The notes under the pieces were generated by a model. It had not been told where the DNA came from, searched no databases, and was given only the letters and a program-made list of their open reading frames with translations. Position numbers and translations under genes: made by a program. This document shows positions 11,250 to 23,560 of a DNA stretch of 64,000 nt, in pieces; positions within the stretch are counted from its first letter, which is position 1; each line of letters starts with the position of its first letter. The DNA is from Rhyacichthys aspro (taxonomy: Eukaryota; Chordata; Actinopteri; Gobiiformes; Rhyacichthyidae), in contig CM072158.1 of assembly GCA_036850595.1 (NCBI GenBank), forward strand, positions 13,717,422 to 13,781,421. Reading direction: 5' to 3'.

Positions 11250-11387
11250 TCAGCTGCCGGTACGGCTGAACTCTCGTCCGGGAACTTTGAGCTGACGCCG
11301 CTGTGGGCAGAGCGAGTCCCTTATATGAACCTGGCTCTGTGCGCGTGAGGAACCATGTGGTTGAATGGAGCGGCTGCGTTTTCTCAT
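11250..11387 (-). other. Upstream ORF in predicted sox4 5' leader
   Basis: A 45-codon ORF starts at an ATG at 11387 (A at -3) and stops 145 nt before the sox4 start. A second upstream ATG at 11356 opens an 11-codon ORF ending at 11321. Both would lie in transcripts from the upstream TATA box; neither would be in transcripts from the downstream TATA-like element. The encoded peptide is Arg/Ser-rich with no recognisable motif. Upstream ORFs typically lower translation of the main ORF; function here is inference. Confidence 0.3.
11321..11326 (-). promoter_or_regulatory. Second TATA-like element, possible alternative sox4 start
   Basis: Minus strand reads CATATAAGGG, about 220 bp upstream of the ATG and 130 bp inside the transcript predicted from the upstream TATA box. 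If used, it would give a shorter 5' UTR starting near 11295. It lacks an obvious CCAAT partner, so it ranks below the upstream TATA. Confidence 0.3.
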
Positions 11388-11450
11388 AGTCTCCCTGTTT
11401 CCTGTGCGCTCTGCTGATATTACTGTAAACACAACAACGACAACCTCCAC

Positions 11451-11458
11451 TTTTTATA
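11451..11458 (-). promoter_or_regulatory. Probable sox4 TATA box
   Basis: Read on the minus strand this is TATAAAAA, about 350 bp upstream of the sox4 ATG. A CCAAT box lies about 82 bp further upstream, the classical spacing. A start site near 11420-11430 would follow, giving a 5' UTR of about 320 nt. The start site is inferred, not seen. Confidence 0.6.
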
Positions 11459-11539
11459 GCTTCAACGCGAGACATACACACCAATGGGCTGCTGTCTCCA
11501 TCCTGAATTTTCACACAGGCCACTCCCCGCTCTATTCCT

Positions 11540-11544
11540 ATTGG
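11540..11544 (-). promoter_or_regulatory. CCAAT box upstream of sox4
   Basis: ATTGG on the plus strand is CCAAT in the sox4 direction, followed by a sequence suitable for NF-Y. It sits about 82 bp upstream of the TATA box. Two plus-strand CCAAT motifs lie nearby (about 11482 and 11622). Confidence 0.5.
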
Positions 11545-12589
11545 CTGAATAAAAAAAAGTGGTAATAATAATAATAATGTGCAATGAGGATCGCTGTGTC
11601 TGACCTCATTCCCGTCAGACTCCAATAGAAGAAACTTGTGCGTTTAAAGGAACACTGTGTCCTTTCCCTGCTGCAAGGGGAAGCTGTAGGATATACTTAG
11701 AAGTCCATTAGTTTAATGTGGATGAGTATTGACTATATATAGATGATTAGTAATAAGGGGGAATGCTGAGAAGACACAAAAATCAGCCACAACATGTTGT
11801 GTTAGTCAGAGTGCAGCGTGTGGGCACACCCACCCAAACACACTGCAGCCAACCTGGTATTTACTAATCATTACGACACCAGCTCACTTCATGACATCAG
11901 AGCGGCCAGAGGTTAGAGCATAAGAGTCCTGTTTACAAGATACATCACTCCTCTATATGGTCTAACCAGCATGAAAACTATAATTATCAATGTTATGGAA
12001 GTAAGGTTTGGTTTTAGTGACATGGAGCGAGCATTTAATGGGCAACGATTACAGTGGTGGTTGTAAGGGGGGCTCTAGGGGCAGTCTAGGGGGTCCAAAG
12101 CCCCACACTCCTTCTATAACATTAAAAAACAGAATCCTACTTTAGATCCAAGGGTGCTGTTAATTGATATTTTTAGTGAGAGGTGATGAGGTGACCTGAA
12201 AAGCTTTTGCAACACTTTGATTTGTTGGAAAAAAAAAAAATGTTTTGTCCGTTTTTGGTAACACTACATGCTTTTCAGAATCTTTAGAAAATCTTTTCTC
12301 CTGGGTCAGCGTGCCCCTCTTATGAAACACGTGAACCCAGCAGCTTTTATTAATGGCACAAGCACTTTTTGTTGTTGTCTGCACACTGGGCACACACTGG
12401 AGTAAAGTTTGACTCCAACCAGTTACAGTCACTGCAACACGGAATTGTACAGAATTAAATACATATTCAACAAACATGTAATAAAAGATAGGTAATAGAT
12501 TGTCAAAAAAAACAGAATAATAGAGAGTAACTGTTAAGCTGAATGTTGTATAAGGGTATTTCACTGCTGGGGCATGTCCTTACTGTCCA

Positions 12590-12960
12590 CACACAGCCTC
12601 AACTGCCACCGCTCACTCCTCCCCCTCCTCTTCCTCCTCAGCCTTATATGAGCGTCTCTCATTATTACGGCCTGCGTCGCTAGATGTCAGGCTAGAGCCA
12701 ACCCCAGCGGATGAGGCCTGCGTTGCCCTATGCATTATATATGTAACTGTGTGTGTTAACATGTGCCGCAGATTTATCTCCGTCCTAATCGTCCGCTCCG
12801 GCTACATTCATTAAATCTTGTAGAGGCAGGTGATGTCATTAGCCCGAGCCTTCTTCATATCCCTCTCCTTGATCAGTCACCAGCAGAACCGACTGACACA
12901 AGTGTTTTTCACACCTTCATAACACGGCCTGCTTGTGTAACTTGTTCTGATAAATATTAA
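12590..12960. promoter_or_regulatory. Candidate upstream enhancer of sox4
   Basis: About 1.5 kb upstream of the sox4 ATG. Less AT-rich than its surroundings, with TATGCATTATATATG, a CATTCATTAAATC homeodomain-type block and CAGGTGATGTCATTAG (E-box plus CRE/AP-1-like site). No convincing ORF. Confidence 0.35.
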
Positions 12961-14222
12961 GTGACTGTGATAGGGAAACAAAACAGAAATATTAGCGAAA
13001 GGGGCACCGTTTTGCAGAATTTATTTATGGAATTATTTTGGAGGCTGTGTAATATGTTTGGTAATATTTTCTCACTCAGCTAAATCTCAGATGAGACTGA
13101 GATTCCACATAATAGAGTTTTGCAGTTCGAAACCCCAGCTTGACCTTTAACTGACTCAAAATGTTAAAGGAACGCACAATTGTGTGTAATTAAAAATACA
13201 ATAGTTACAGAACAGTACATTTGTAACTTTATGGATCAATATGTCAATATGCCCCTGGGTATTATCACATATTCACAACTGAACTGAACACCCTTGACCT
13301 AAATGTACCAAGGCACATCATTCTGAGACCTGCACAATGGCCTCATGGTGAAAGTAGCTGCATATAAATGAATGCCATATGTGATGCAGGACAAAATAAA
13401 GCTTTGTGGGGCAGGTTTATGATCTTCTATCAAAGTGTCAGCGTAAAGATGAGGAAAGGAACACATCATATTTGATTACTGAAAGATTGGCTTTTTATAT
13501 TTTCTTTGATTTTATTGTTTTATTTATTTATTATTCAGTAGTGCATTGTCCTGTGGGCAATAGGTGTAAAGGCAAACCACTTTATATGCAGAGTGACCGC
13601 TACACCGGTGTGTGTGGAGGGTGATGATAGTAAAGCAAGTGAAAGGCTGTAAAAGAGAAATATTACATGGTTTGTAAATAAAAATGAAAATAAAAACAGC
13701 CAAGTGTGTCTGAGACAGACCCTATGGGCAGCATGATGTCATTCAGGCATTCACACTTTATTGTGCAGCTGGTGACTGATTGAGCCATCAACATCAGTCA
13801 GTTTTACACAGTTTAACTGATTGTTACAGAAGTGGGAAGTTCGAAAAGAGGCCAAATATGTTGTTTTTGTATCAGTTGCTGACTCTGTGCCCAGAGCCAC
13901 TATCACCCTGTGTGATATACTATGATCAACGATAGACAGTGTCAGTGAGCGCCAACTTAAGTGGTGTTCATGTGCTTAGAAAAAATGCAAAAAAGAAGAG
14001 GAGTCATGTTTTTTACAGATTTCCACAACCAATCATGATGGGCCATGGCAAAACTCAAGACTTAACCAATACCTCAGTTTAATTTTACAAATACGCTTGC
14101 TCCCCAAAACCTTGTCTCATTGTATTGGACACTTTTCTCAGTAGGAAGGATGGAATTAACATAATTCCCTGGACTGGTTTCTCATCCAGACACCATTTTG
14201 TCTTTAAATGGTTAATCCAAAC

Positions 14223-14345
14223 ACCTTGGTGGCTCATCTGGTTGTGAACTTATCACAAAATCAGATCCTTTGCTTCATGTCATTCCCTTCACTCTCACTC
14301 CCTGTTTCCAATCTTCAGTCTCACTTTCTAAACTGTTAAGGCATA
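14223..14345 (+). mobile_element. Decayed SINE
   Basis: GGTGGCTCATCTGGTTGTGAAC resembles the A-box region of the SINE at 412-549, followed by a CT-rich body (ATTCCCTTCACTCTCACTCC). The B box is lost and the tail is unclear. Confidence 0.45.
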
Positions 14346-14629
14346 ACACTTCAGTTATTTTCTGTCATATTGCTACGCAGTGTTGTTCTTGCTTGCCCAT
14401 AATCATAAAAGTCTTTCATTTCTCAAAAGCTGTGTATGCCAAAGTCAGTTGGCCGTTGATTTCTGCTTGCAGGTTTAATTATATTACCTGATTAGATCTT
14501 TATGTTCACAAACACACAACATTATAAAGATATGCTGTCTATTCTTTATTTATAACAAGATATATGTTGTAAAGTGTTTAAAATTTCACAACTCAGCCCC
14601 TTTACCCCCCTCGGTGCTTACATAAATCA

Positions 14630-15050
14630 AACCCATAAATAATAATGAGCTCCTTCATCAGTCTATAGCTTTAGCTGCCCCAATTACAAGCAAGCACCTG
14701 CCACTAGATTACTCACTGTTTGCCATGTCTGTCTATCTTCTTCTTCCAGCTTATTGCACACTTAACACACGCATAAACACACCCATGCGTTGTCATGCGC
14801 TGGTTTGTTTAAACAGGTGGAGCAGGTCTACCTGTAATCTTATCTGATGTGTGAGGAGCAGCTGTCAGGTAGCTTTCCACTATATCACTGGCAGATGCAA
14901 GGCTCTGGCAGCGATGGGACACCAAGCCCATCGCGCCGGGCCTATCGCTCTGTCATCTTCAGAGCTGCTGGAGCCATGTGTTTACCCCAAATACACCGGC
15001 GCTTTGTCTCAGCTCTGTTGACGCCTAGAGGGATAGTGTCATTATGAGAG
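14630..15050. promoter_or_regulatory. Candidate enhancer upstream of sox4
   Basis: Contains CATAAATAATAATGAGCTCC, CCCAATTACAAGC and two CACCTG/CAGGTG E-boxes (about 14695 and 14815), then a GC-richer stretch to about 15020. No gene is recognised. Confidence 0.3.
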
Positions 15051-17469
15051 AGTGCTAAGGGAGACTGGGGCTCTTAGACAGAGAGACTTCAAAAAAGTGT
15101 GTGACTCACTCTGCTTCGCGTTATACTTAGATGACATGTTGATGTTGATATTTCTGGGTTAAAGCTGTAGATTTGAAGGCTATTTTGAGACTTCTAAAAT
15201 GAGACGAGTCTGTTTTGTCGGTCCATCTGAGTGGAAACGCTTCACAAGAGTAAAACACTATATTAAAATCCATAAATGTGATTGTATTTGATCTGAAAGA
15301 GGTGTAAAAATAACATAATAAAACACATTTATTCCAGTGGGAATGGCAAAGAGAGCTGAATAAATGATTTTAATATGCGATTTTTAATAAAACATAAACC
15401 ATAACCCGATATGTCAGGCTAACCCTAGAGCAAACTGCAGGCTAAATGAGCCTCCATCATGTGACTGTGAGGATCTCTGCCTCTTTACAGGGAGTTTGGT
15501 TTATTATAACCGAGGCAGTGGTGGACCACATTAAAGAGGGCGAACACAGTCGACACTGTGTCCATGAAATAGTCGAGTAAAATTATGAAGCCAGCAGGAG
15601 ATGGGAATGTAAAGACGCAGGGAGCGGGCTACATTCTAGTGAAAGTGTGCGTCTGTCCAGCACACAGTCAAATGGAACTACTCATTAACATGGAGCTGCC
15701 TTTTTCAGCTGCCTGTAGGAATGACGTTCCTCTTTGACCTGCAAGCCCGTCATCAGGGGTCAAACACAATGAGGCCTTTGTGCAGCCCTCTGTGTGCGCA
15801 CATGTGTGTCCAGAGCAAACTGAATTGGAGCTCTTCCAGGGATTGAAAGTTTTAAAACCAGTGGGAAGTCCCCTCCGCCCTGCAGTTAAACAGAAAAACT
15901 CTAGACTAAGCAGTGATTTGCATACACATGGGTGACTCATCCACAGTCGGTTTATCTCCACTGTGTTGTGTGTGGATCTGGTAGACAGTGCAGGTGGCCA
16001 TCTCACCATAGCTCCCACCTACTGCGGCCATCACTTAGACAACAACACCAACAAAGTTATTGTGAAGCCGCCAGGGAACATACAGTCCTCTCTTGTGTCT
16101 GTCTCAGCGTCTACTGTTACTGCCAGGTGTACTGCAGTGAACTAGAACACCTCCCTAATCATTACAAATGCAATACTGGCTTAAAATAGCATGATATGAC
16201 CTTTGTATTGTATAATTCCAAAGTAAAAAAACAAATCAGCCCAAATGAAATCCCAAGTCAATTCTTAGTATTTTGAGTGTTACTGCAGTCATTAAGAGTT
16301 GTTGGCAAGAGATTTACGGAAGTTATTGGACAGAGGCCGAGTGCATGGGAATGACCTGGAACAAATGGTCTGGCGAGCTTCAGTAAGTGCTAGACAGAGC
16401 ACTCACCCAAAAGGCTTAGTAAATGCAGTTTAATCTTTAACCACTTTACAGTTACTCTGCCAAATCTGAATATTATCTAGACTCCTCTCCAGCCAAACAG
16501 AATGTCACGTTATCAGGTTAGCAGACTATTGCTAAAGTTGTCGCCACTTGAACCAAAAACTGGACTAAGAAACAGTGATGTCACCAATTTAAAGTTATAA
16601 CAAATACGTGTTCAAATTTAGACAATGAAATTTTAAGCATGAGAGGGTAGTGTGCCCATTCAAGTTAAATAGTGGAGTATCTGTTCAACCGGACAGGCTT
16701 TGAAATTAAAATGAAGGTTAATCATTTTCAGGCTCCAAATTTTGAGGTAAATAATAATATATTGTTGCTTTATGGAAAAACTATCATTTTTGACCAGGAA
16801 ATGCAAAGCAACTTCAAATAAGCAACTATTTAAATATGCTGTGAATGGTTGCCTGACATAAATGGGAAGAATAAAGCCTCTTTCATACATGCAACCTGAT
16901 CATCTTAAAAGAACACATATCTTGGCAAATTGAGACAATTTTCCACACGTGATGTTTCTCAAATACATATTGAGACATAATAGTCTCATTTGAGTTTGGA
17001 GCAGTGCACTTGCCCAGACAGAGTCCCTCACAAAATGCAAATGTTAAACCGGGACACAGTGTTCCTTTAAAATAAGACACAACTAGAAAAAGCCTGAAAA
17101 AAGCTGTTCCCAACTCCTGAATCAGCACGGGCGACCTTCTTTTCTTTTAATCTGACGTAGTTATTCCTTTTCATGCACCTGTTACTTGTCACTTTCAACT
17201 GTTCTGGTGACCATAAGTTTGCATTTAACTACAAAATGCTGTTGCATAGTGCACGTCCTTAAAGAGTAGCTGTTGGCGAGCGCATTCTTTTCTTTTTGTT
17301 CCGCAGAAGAACAGGGACACATATGTAACAGTATACACAGTGTACAAGTAGAGTCAGAACAGAAGTGAAAATACACAGTGCTCTGAATACTCGTGCTCCT
17401 GTATCGCTGCTGTAATCCAGGGGTTTCGGTCTAAGCAGGAGAGAATATTCAGATGCGGTTGGAGGGGAA

Positions 17470-17574
17470 CTAGATGTCGGAGTCGGAGTCGGAGGTGTGG
17501 TCAGGCCGATGCCACTCCCCGGGAACTCCCAACATCCCCGGCTCCGGATGGTGACGAGGCAGGTCAGATGATTG
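17470..17574 (-). CDS. Candidate last coding exon, unrecognised protein
   Basis: On the minus strand a CAG acceptor lies at 17575-17577 with a moderate pyrimidine tract. The exon reads 34 codons in frame to TAG at 17470-17472, ending in the acidic C-terminus HTSDSDSDI. It is in phase 0 with the candidate exon at 18328-18459, across a 753-bp intron with GT-AG ends. It would lie on the same strand as sox4, about 6 kb upstream. The family is not recognised. The terminal Ser-Asp run could come from a short hexanucleotide repeat, so coding status is uncertain. Confidence 0.33.
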   Translation of the reverse strand, partial: QSSDLPRHHPEPGMLGVPGEWHRPDHTSDSDSDI

Positions 17575-17689
17575 CTGTGTCACAGAGCTACAGAAATACT
17601 CATTCAAACTCACACACACTCAAACGCATAAACACACACAGGCAGAAAGTCACGCTCACGGCAACCCACAGCCAGTGTGAGCACCAGTG

Positions 17690-18560
17690 TACCGCTGCAG
17701 GACCCAGACGTGCCGCAGAGTCAAATCCACACACACTCCCATCAAACTCTCTCGCTCGCTCACACAGCTGCACTACACTCAACTCACATACAACCATCGC
17801 TTTTTTGGGGGCATTGTCTAAAAGCCAGAGGAGTGGGAAGGAGCGTTGGATGAGAGCGGTCGAAAAGGAGGGGGAATTAGGAAGCACAAGAAGTCTAAGA
17901 TTTTTTGTAAAAGTCGTTGAGCGAAAAAAGATCTCAAGGATGAAGAATTTGCACCATCACGGCAATGTCTGAAACTCGAATCCAACGGATGGATCTATTG
18001 CATTAGACGACGCTTTTCGTTTCGGAGTTTCGGGATGGAAGTTGCATCGGAGTTTGCTTTACAGTTCAACTCTAGCTTCGTCGACAGCTGCACAGAGTGG
18101 GAATGGAAAAGCATCAGAAGAAGTCAGGGAAAAGGCAGAATGTGTGTAGTAAGGGGAACTGGGAAGTGAAGTTTGCATCGATTCTCAAAAATATATGCCT
18201 TTCTGTTTTGCTGCAGCTGACAAACCTTTCCTGTAATGTACCAACACTGCACTAGCGTTCCCCCCTCCTCCCTGCGTTGCTCCCTTCTGCAGGCGGCTGA
18301 GGTCAGGCAGGCTGCTCTTGTCCTCACGTAGCCCAGGGAGCGCTCTCCGCAGCCGGGCTCGGATTCGAGCTGCTGCAAGGGTCGAGCGACATCGAGGCGA
18401 TGGTGCAGCTGAGGGAACTCAGCACTAGACAGGCTCCAGACGCAATGACCTACATCAGACTGGGAGAGAGGGAAGCTGAGAAGAGGAGAGAGGAAAAGGA
18501 TGGGGTAGGGGGGGGCGGATGGAGAGAGAGAGAGTGAAATCAAGAGCGATAAGCAAAATG
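17690..18560. promoter_or_regulatory. CpG-rich patch upstream of sox4
   Basis: CpG dinucleotides are clearly denser than in the surrounding desert (for example 17745-17770, 17985-18090 and 18320-18410). Purine-rich tracts follow on both sides. Such islands in fish mark promoters or exons of active genes. A short plus-strand ORF (46 codons, ATG at 18400, good initiation context) overlaps the minus-strand candidate exon. Direction of transcription is unclear. Confidence 0.4.
18328..18459 (-). CDS. Candidate internal coding exon, unrecognised protein
   Basis: The minus strand shows a very strong acceptor (about 40 nt of pyrimidines ending CCCAG) before 18459 and a GTGAGG donor at 18327. The 132-nt interval is open in phase 0 only: the other two frames have stops within the first three codons. 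It encodes 44 residues containing EFPQLHHRLDVARPLQQLES, then joins in phase to the exon at 17470-17574. The interval is CpG-rich, so it may instead be part of a promoter or noncoding transcript. I do not recognise the product. Confidence 0.33.
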
Positions 18561-21294
18561 TTCATCAGGGAAAAAGTGCAAGACGCAGAATTTTAAAGAG
18601 AGGCTGTAATTCCTGACTAACTCTGCGTCGACTCATAATAACACTTCAAAAAAATTCCCTAATCTTTATCCTCACTTCACTTTCCCCCTTTTCCAGCGTG
18701 ATGCTCATCATACCACCCCAACGTCTCTCACTGTGGGAGGATTAGTCTGTCTCTGGCTGCCTGCTTATCTGTCTGCTGCCGAGAGAAAGGGAAGGGAGGA
18801 GGAGGCGGCGGTGGCGGTGTATGCGTGGCGTGGATCCACTCAGCTTATTGCGCTTTCCTGCAGTACAGTAGACGAGCACTGCGGCACGAAGAGACTGGAA
18901 CATTTTGTACTTTGCAGGCAGGTGTGGAGGATGAGGCAAATGTGAATGTAACACAATCGGTTGTCCTTCTACGTTCCTGAAGTGAAAAAAAGATGTAGAA
19001 CTTTCTTATGTAAGCATAGGGCTTATTGGGGCACAATAAAAGGTCACTCTAAATTGTGCAACTTATCTTAAAGAAAGCTTCATAACTCATGGTGTATCAA
19101 CACATTATCATCCCATGGATTAATATTCTGACAAATCATGACTGTATCTTACAGTCACTAAAGCTAACCATGCCCTCAGCTGACATCTTGAGGATGACGT
19201 AAAGAACCATGTCTCACAATGAAGTGGCTGTGTGCATCTGGCATCTGGCTTTGTTAAAACATCATTATGAGCTTATCATTGGTTAGAAACATTAATGGCA
19301 TAGACATTACCACACTTTACAATGAATAGCTCTGCCACAAACCAACCATTATAGCATCATCTAAACAAAACACCCCTAAGGCTTGGTCCACTTGTCCTCA
19401 GTGAAACTCACAGGTTTTGGGCAGAACTGGAAGTTGCCGATATACTTCTTCCAAAAGATTTATTTCCATGTTGCACAACCCTGCAATATAGTGACATGCA
19501 GGCACTACCACATATTGTCATAGACTACAATGGGTGGTGGGCCAGGACAGGGGAAGTGTTATATTCACCTCTCCATTTAATAATTCACAATAACTATCTC
19601 TAACACATCTGTTAACACTCTGTTAAATAACTCATTAACTATGCCAAGATTAAAAAAAACAACAATGTCACACTCTTAATGACTTATATTAAGCATGCCA
19701 GGAGTAAACAGTGAACTCCCAACTGCTGCAGGAAACTGTGCCTATACTGTACATCCCATTTACCATCTGCACCAACTGACTAACCCTCCAGCCACCCAAA
19801 CCAGCCTTTTTTCCACTGACGGAAAGCTTCGAAATCTGCCTTAGAACCAATGCACGCAATAGCAAAGCGTGGCTACCGGTGGCTACCCATTGTCAACATA
19901 GGAAATGGTACAGTATAATAGCAACAGTAACTTAATATCATATGTCTTTAGATTAAAATGTATCCTCTATGGCTTGACAGGAAATTGACTGTATATATAC
20001 ACAATGTGCATTAATATACAAGTCAATTCAAAGCATCCATGTTCCATACAGAGCGCTGTAAAATGAATATGATATTTCTGAAGTGATCTTTCATGGTCAC
20101 CAGTCCAAGATAAAGCTCTGCAATCTTCCTTTGAAATCAACATCTCATATGTCTCACCTGACAGCAGGCTGGTACAATGTGCTCACAAACTACATTCAAA
20201 CCATGTATTTGCTTGCATGGAGAAAATGTTTAACTTCAATTCATAAAAGCCCTAAAAATGTTTCTTTTATATTTTTGTTGATCTGGTCCACTGCTGTGAC
20301 GCATGGCCGGTGTGTGCCTGACCGCATACGAGTGTGATCATCAGTCCCCAGTGCAGGCATCGACACTAAACACAGATCAATACCAATAGTGAAGCAGATA
20401 GATCAGGCCAGCGTTAGCGTAACTCCCCCGGGACCCCACGTGGCAGTGAAAGTCAGTCTCTAAAGCAACATACCTCACTCACAATAACAATGTGTTTATC
20501 CTAAGGTGAACAAGTACCGGCCCTGGGGACTTGGAAAAAAGAGGCCAGTATATTAGAAGGTACAGTAAAATCCAGTTGGGTCAGTGTTTCCTAATAAGGT
20601 CAGCGCCTCACAAAGAGATTTGAAAATTGAAGTGGGCCAAGGCATTTAAAGGGTTAGTTTAGTTTGGTCTCTAAAGCCGTGCAGATTTATAGTGAGCTGT
20701 GAGCCCTGTCCACTCCATCTACTGAAAGACTAACCCCTGTGTTACGGCTGCGTGTTACGGCTCTACAGCGTCTGATTGGCTAGGATTGGACGGATCACTG
20801 GAGGAAAACTAAATCCTTGTTATATCTTCTACACACTTTCTAACAACAGTCATTCACACAACAGACCTTTCGGCAATTGCTCCAAAACCCTGCAAACCCA
20901 CTTTAATTCTTGGTCTTTTGGACTTTTCAGTTTGATTTCAAATAAATCACTGGTTTAACACCTCCCCAGATCGAACTGCTATACATTCTGTTAAAAGTGG
21001 ACTTCATCAGATTGAAAAGGGCGAGAAATAAAAATGGCTGACTGGGAAGAAGAGGAGACGGGCCGATATCAAATTGATTTCACTGATATAAATAAAAGCA
21101 TGGGTACAAATTTAAAAATATCACCTGAAACCATGCAGCAGCTATCTTTTGCCTCGCTGTATTGTCTATTTTTAAAGAAGCCAGGATAATCACTGCCCCG
21201 CTAAAGGTTAAGGCTGGTTAAAGCCTGTCCTAAGGTGACCTGCTGACCTAGTGCTCTTTATTAGCTGTTAGCCACCTGCAGGGAGCAGCTAGCA

Positions 21295-21450
21295 TTATTA
21301 TGACTGTCACTAGGTTCATGTTGGATGTGTGTTTTGACTAAATATCACATGTTGTGGTTCAGTGTCAGTCTATATTTGTTGTTGGATTATCCTGGAAAGG
21401 TACAGTTAATGATCCAACTCTCGCAGTGTTATGGAAAACCTGCCAAAATC
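21295..21450. repeat. Local noncoding duplication B, copy 1
   Basis: Shares with 23075-23250, in order: ATGACTG.CAC, TGGATGTGTGTTTTGAC.AAATAT, TATTTGTT, TAATGATC.A.CTC and GAAAACCTG. The 17-bp core TGGATGTGTGTTTTGAC is identical. No ORF of note; no terminal repeats seen. Confidence 0.75.
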
Positions 21451-21968
21451 AATTATCCAGACATAGAAAAAGAAAGAAAATGTAAAATCTTATAATAACT
21501 GTTGCTGGGGCAAATTTGTCAACAATCTGATAAGATCTGATAGATTTGTGCAAGGTCAAAGTTAGATAAGAAATATTTTCAGTGCTATATTGAACAATAA
21601 TCTATCTAAAAAAAAAATTCTGAATAAATTGCATAAGTATATAATATATAATAATAAGTGCATAGAAAAACGCACAATAGACTAAATGAATATGAATGTA
21701 TGCAAACAATGACAAAAACCAGACAGGAAGTGTGAAGTCTACTTTTTAGATGTCAAATTATTATCACAAAGGCTTCTTATCATTGGACCTCAATATAATA
21801 CAGGAAATCTAAGCCATTCAGAGCAAAAATGTAATTGAATATAAACATGTATGAACTAAAAAAAAAGCTAACTTGACTTGTCTACTACAATCGACTGTGT
21901 TTCTATCCTCAGTCTGTGTCAATCAGACTGGGGATGTTCAGTCTAAGTTACCATGATCTACCTAAAAA

Positions 21969-21990
21969 ATATATATATATATATATATAT
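21969..21990 (+). repeat. (AT)n microsatellite
   Basis: Eleven AT dinucleotides flanked by A runs. Confidence 0.95.
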
Positions 21991-23074
21991 AAAAAAAAGA
22001 CAGCTTTGGGATACAAAAAACCCAGGATTAACCCTTAGCTTAGTACAAAAAGGCCATGTATTGAGGTAATAGAAACAGAATCATGAAAAACATAGCCCAT
22101 AAAGAGCTTATTATGGCTTAGATGCCAGTTTAAATCAGTGTTGTCATGGTGTTATATCATTAAGAGGAAAAAAACTTTAAACTAAGAGTTCAACTAAGCC
22201 ATTTTTTTCTTGTTAATTCATCTTAGATGCATTTTCAAAAGCAAAATTAAGGTTATACTAATTTGACAATCCAATGTGTACATTATCTGTATGAAACTGG
22301 GCCCTGGACAAATATATATATATATTATATTACACTCTGAAAACATTAAAAGCATTATGTGAATATTCTAACCCCACGTTTCAAATCATACACCAGTTCC
22401 TGTAAGAAAATTATGAGTGTGTCAGTGCCTTCCTGAGAGCCATGACAAAAGCAAGGCACTGAATCAAAAGATTTGAAACTTAAATGACTTGAATGCCTAA
22501 ATGTCAGCATGTAACCTAAATCCCCTCTCAAGCAAACAATGGTGCAGTTCTTTCTAGATGCACTCAAAGAGCTCTCAGTTCATTCCATTTGAAACATAAA
22601 CCTTTCACGTAAATCACAAAAAACCCAGAGCAGCTTTAAACACAACTCTAGTGTGCCCTGTAGCTTATGTTTCCACCATTTCACATGGCACGATCCCTGC
22701 TGCCTGATTATGGATGAAACTTCAACCATCTGCAGCCAAAGCCAGTCCAGATAGAAACAGATAGACTTGTCAGTGTCTAGATCACTTGCCCATTACTGCT
22801 ACAAAGGGAAGTGATCATGTCCAGATGCAAAGAAAGTGGGTCACCACATTAAGCGTGTGCCAGACCCTATACTTCTCCATATGTACCGAGAACCACTGCT
22901 TACACTAGTGCACATATGTACACTTGTTCTTGCCAAGTCACACCGTTTTCTTCTCCCCATCTCCCGAAATAGCACTGAGCGGACACAGAATGTGCATATA
23001 TGAGCGCGACTGTTTCCATCTGGTGTATATCTTGCATCTGTCCATACATCCCAGCCCGCATGGCCTTACAGTAC

Positions 23075-23250
23075 ATGACTGCCACCGGGTTTGTGCTGGA
23101 TGTGTGTTTTGACAAAATATGAGATGGTATGGTTTGGTGTGAATTCTGTATTTGTTTTGTATGGCCCTGGGAACATGTAAATAAATGATCATCTAACTCA
23201 CAGGATTTGAGTGTGTCCTAGAAAACCTGGAAAACAGTTGATCAGTGATG
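23075..23250. repeat. Local noncoding duplication B, copy 2
   Basis: Copy of 21295-21450, offset about 1,775 bp, colinear over roughly 160 bp with small indels. The ORFs overlapping it are not conserved in frame between copies, which argues against coding. Confidence 0.75.
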
Positions 23251-23424
23251 ATGGAGTACATACGGTACAGTATATATATATATTATTAATGTAATATGTA
23301 TTTAATAATCACTGTTGCTTGTTGTCTGTGGTAATTCTTATTGAGTAACATTTCTCTTCAAAAAGTAAAGGAACACTATGTAACTTCTTTACCATAGTGC
23401 AGTCTCTAAAACATTAAAACTAAA

Positions 23425-23560
23425 CGCTTGCACAGGAAGACCCGGGTTCGAATCTCGGTCGGGTCCCAATATCATCTCCCACTTTCTCACCCCATTTCCT
23501 GTCCAGCTAATGCTTACTGTCAATAAAGGCCAAAAAGCCCATATATATTTAAAAAAAAAA
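23425..23560 (+). mobile_element. tRNA-derived SINE, 5' truncated
   Basis: A perfect RNA polymerase III B box (GGTTCGAATC) occurs at about 23446. A CT-rich body and the tail CAATAAAGGCCAAAAAGCCC follow, then an A-rich end. The A box and first part of the tRNA head are degraded. It inserted next to a short repeat starting TAAAGGAACACTATGTAAC. Confidence 0.7.

Larger units (their letters stand above)
11640..17400. other. Intergenic region upstream of sox4, no gene seen
   Basis: Besides the two enhancer candidates and one SINE relic listed separately, it holds AAAGGAACACTGTG-type short repeats at 11643-11662 (plus) and 17053-17070 (minus), and a small inverted repeat ACACAGT/ACTGTGT near 15545-15562. 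The ORFs at 15668-16018 are overlapping shadows with no recognisable domain. Confidence 0.55.

Noticed and set aside
23440..23470. Functional tRNA gene at the perfect B box
   Set aside because: No acceptor-stem pairing or A box; a SINE body and tail follow.
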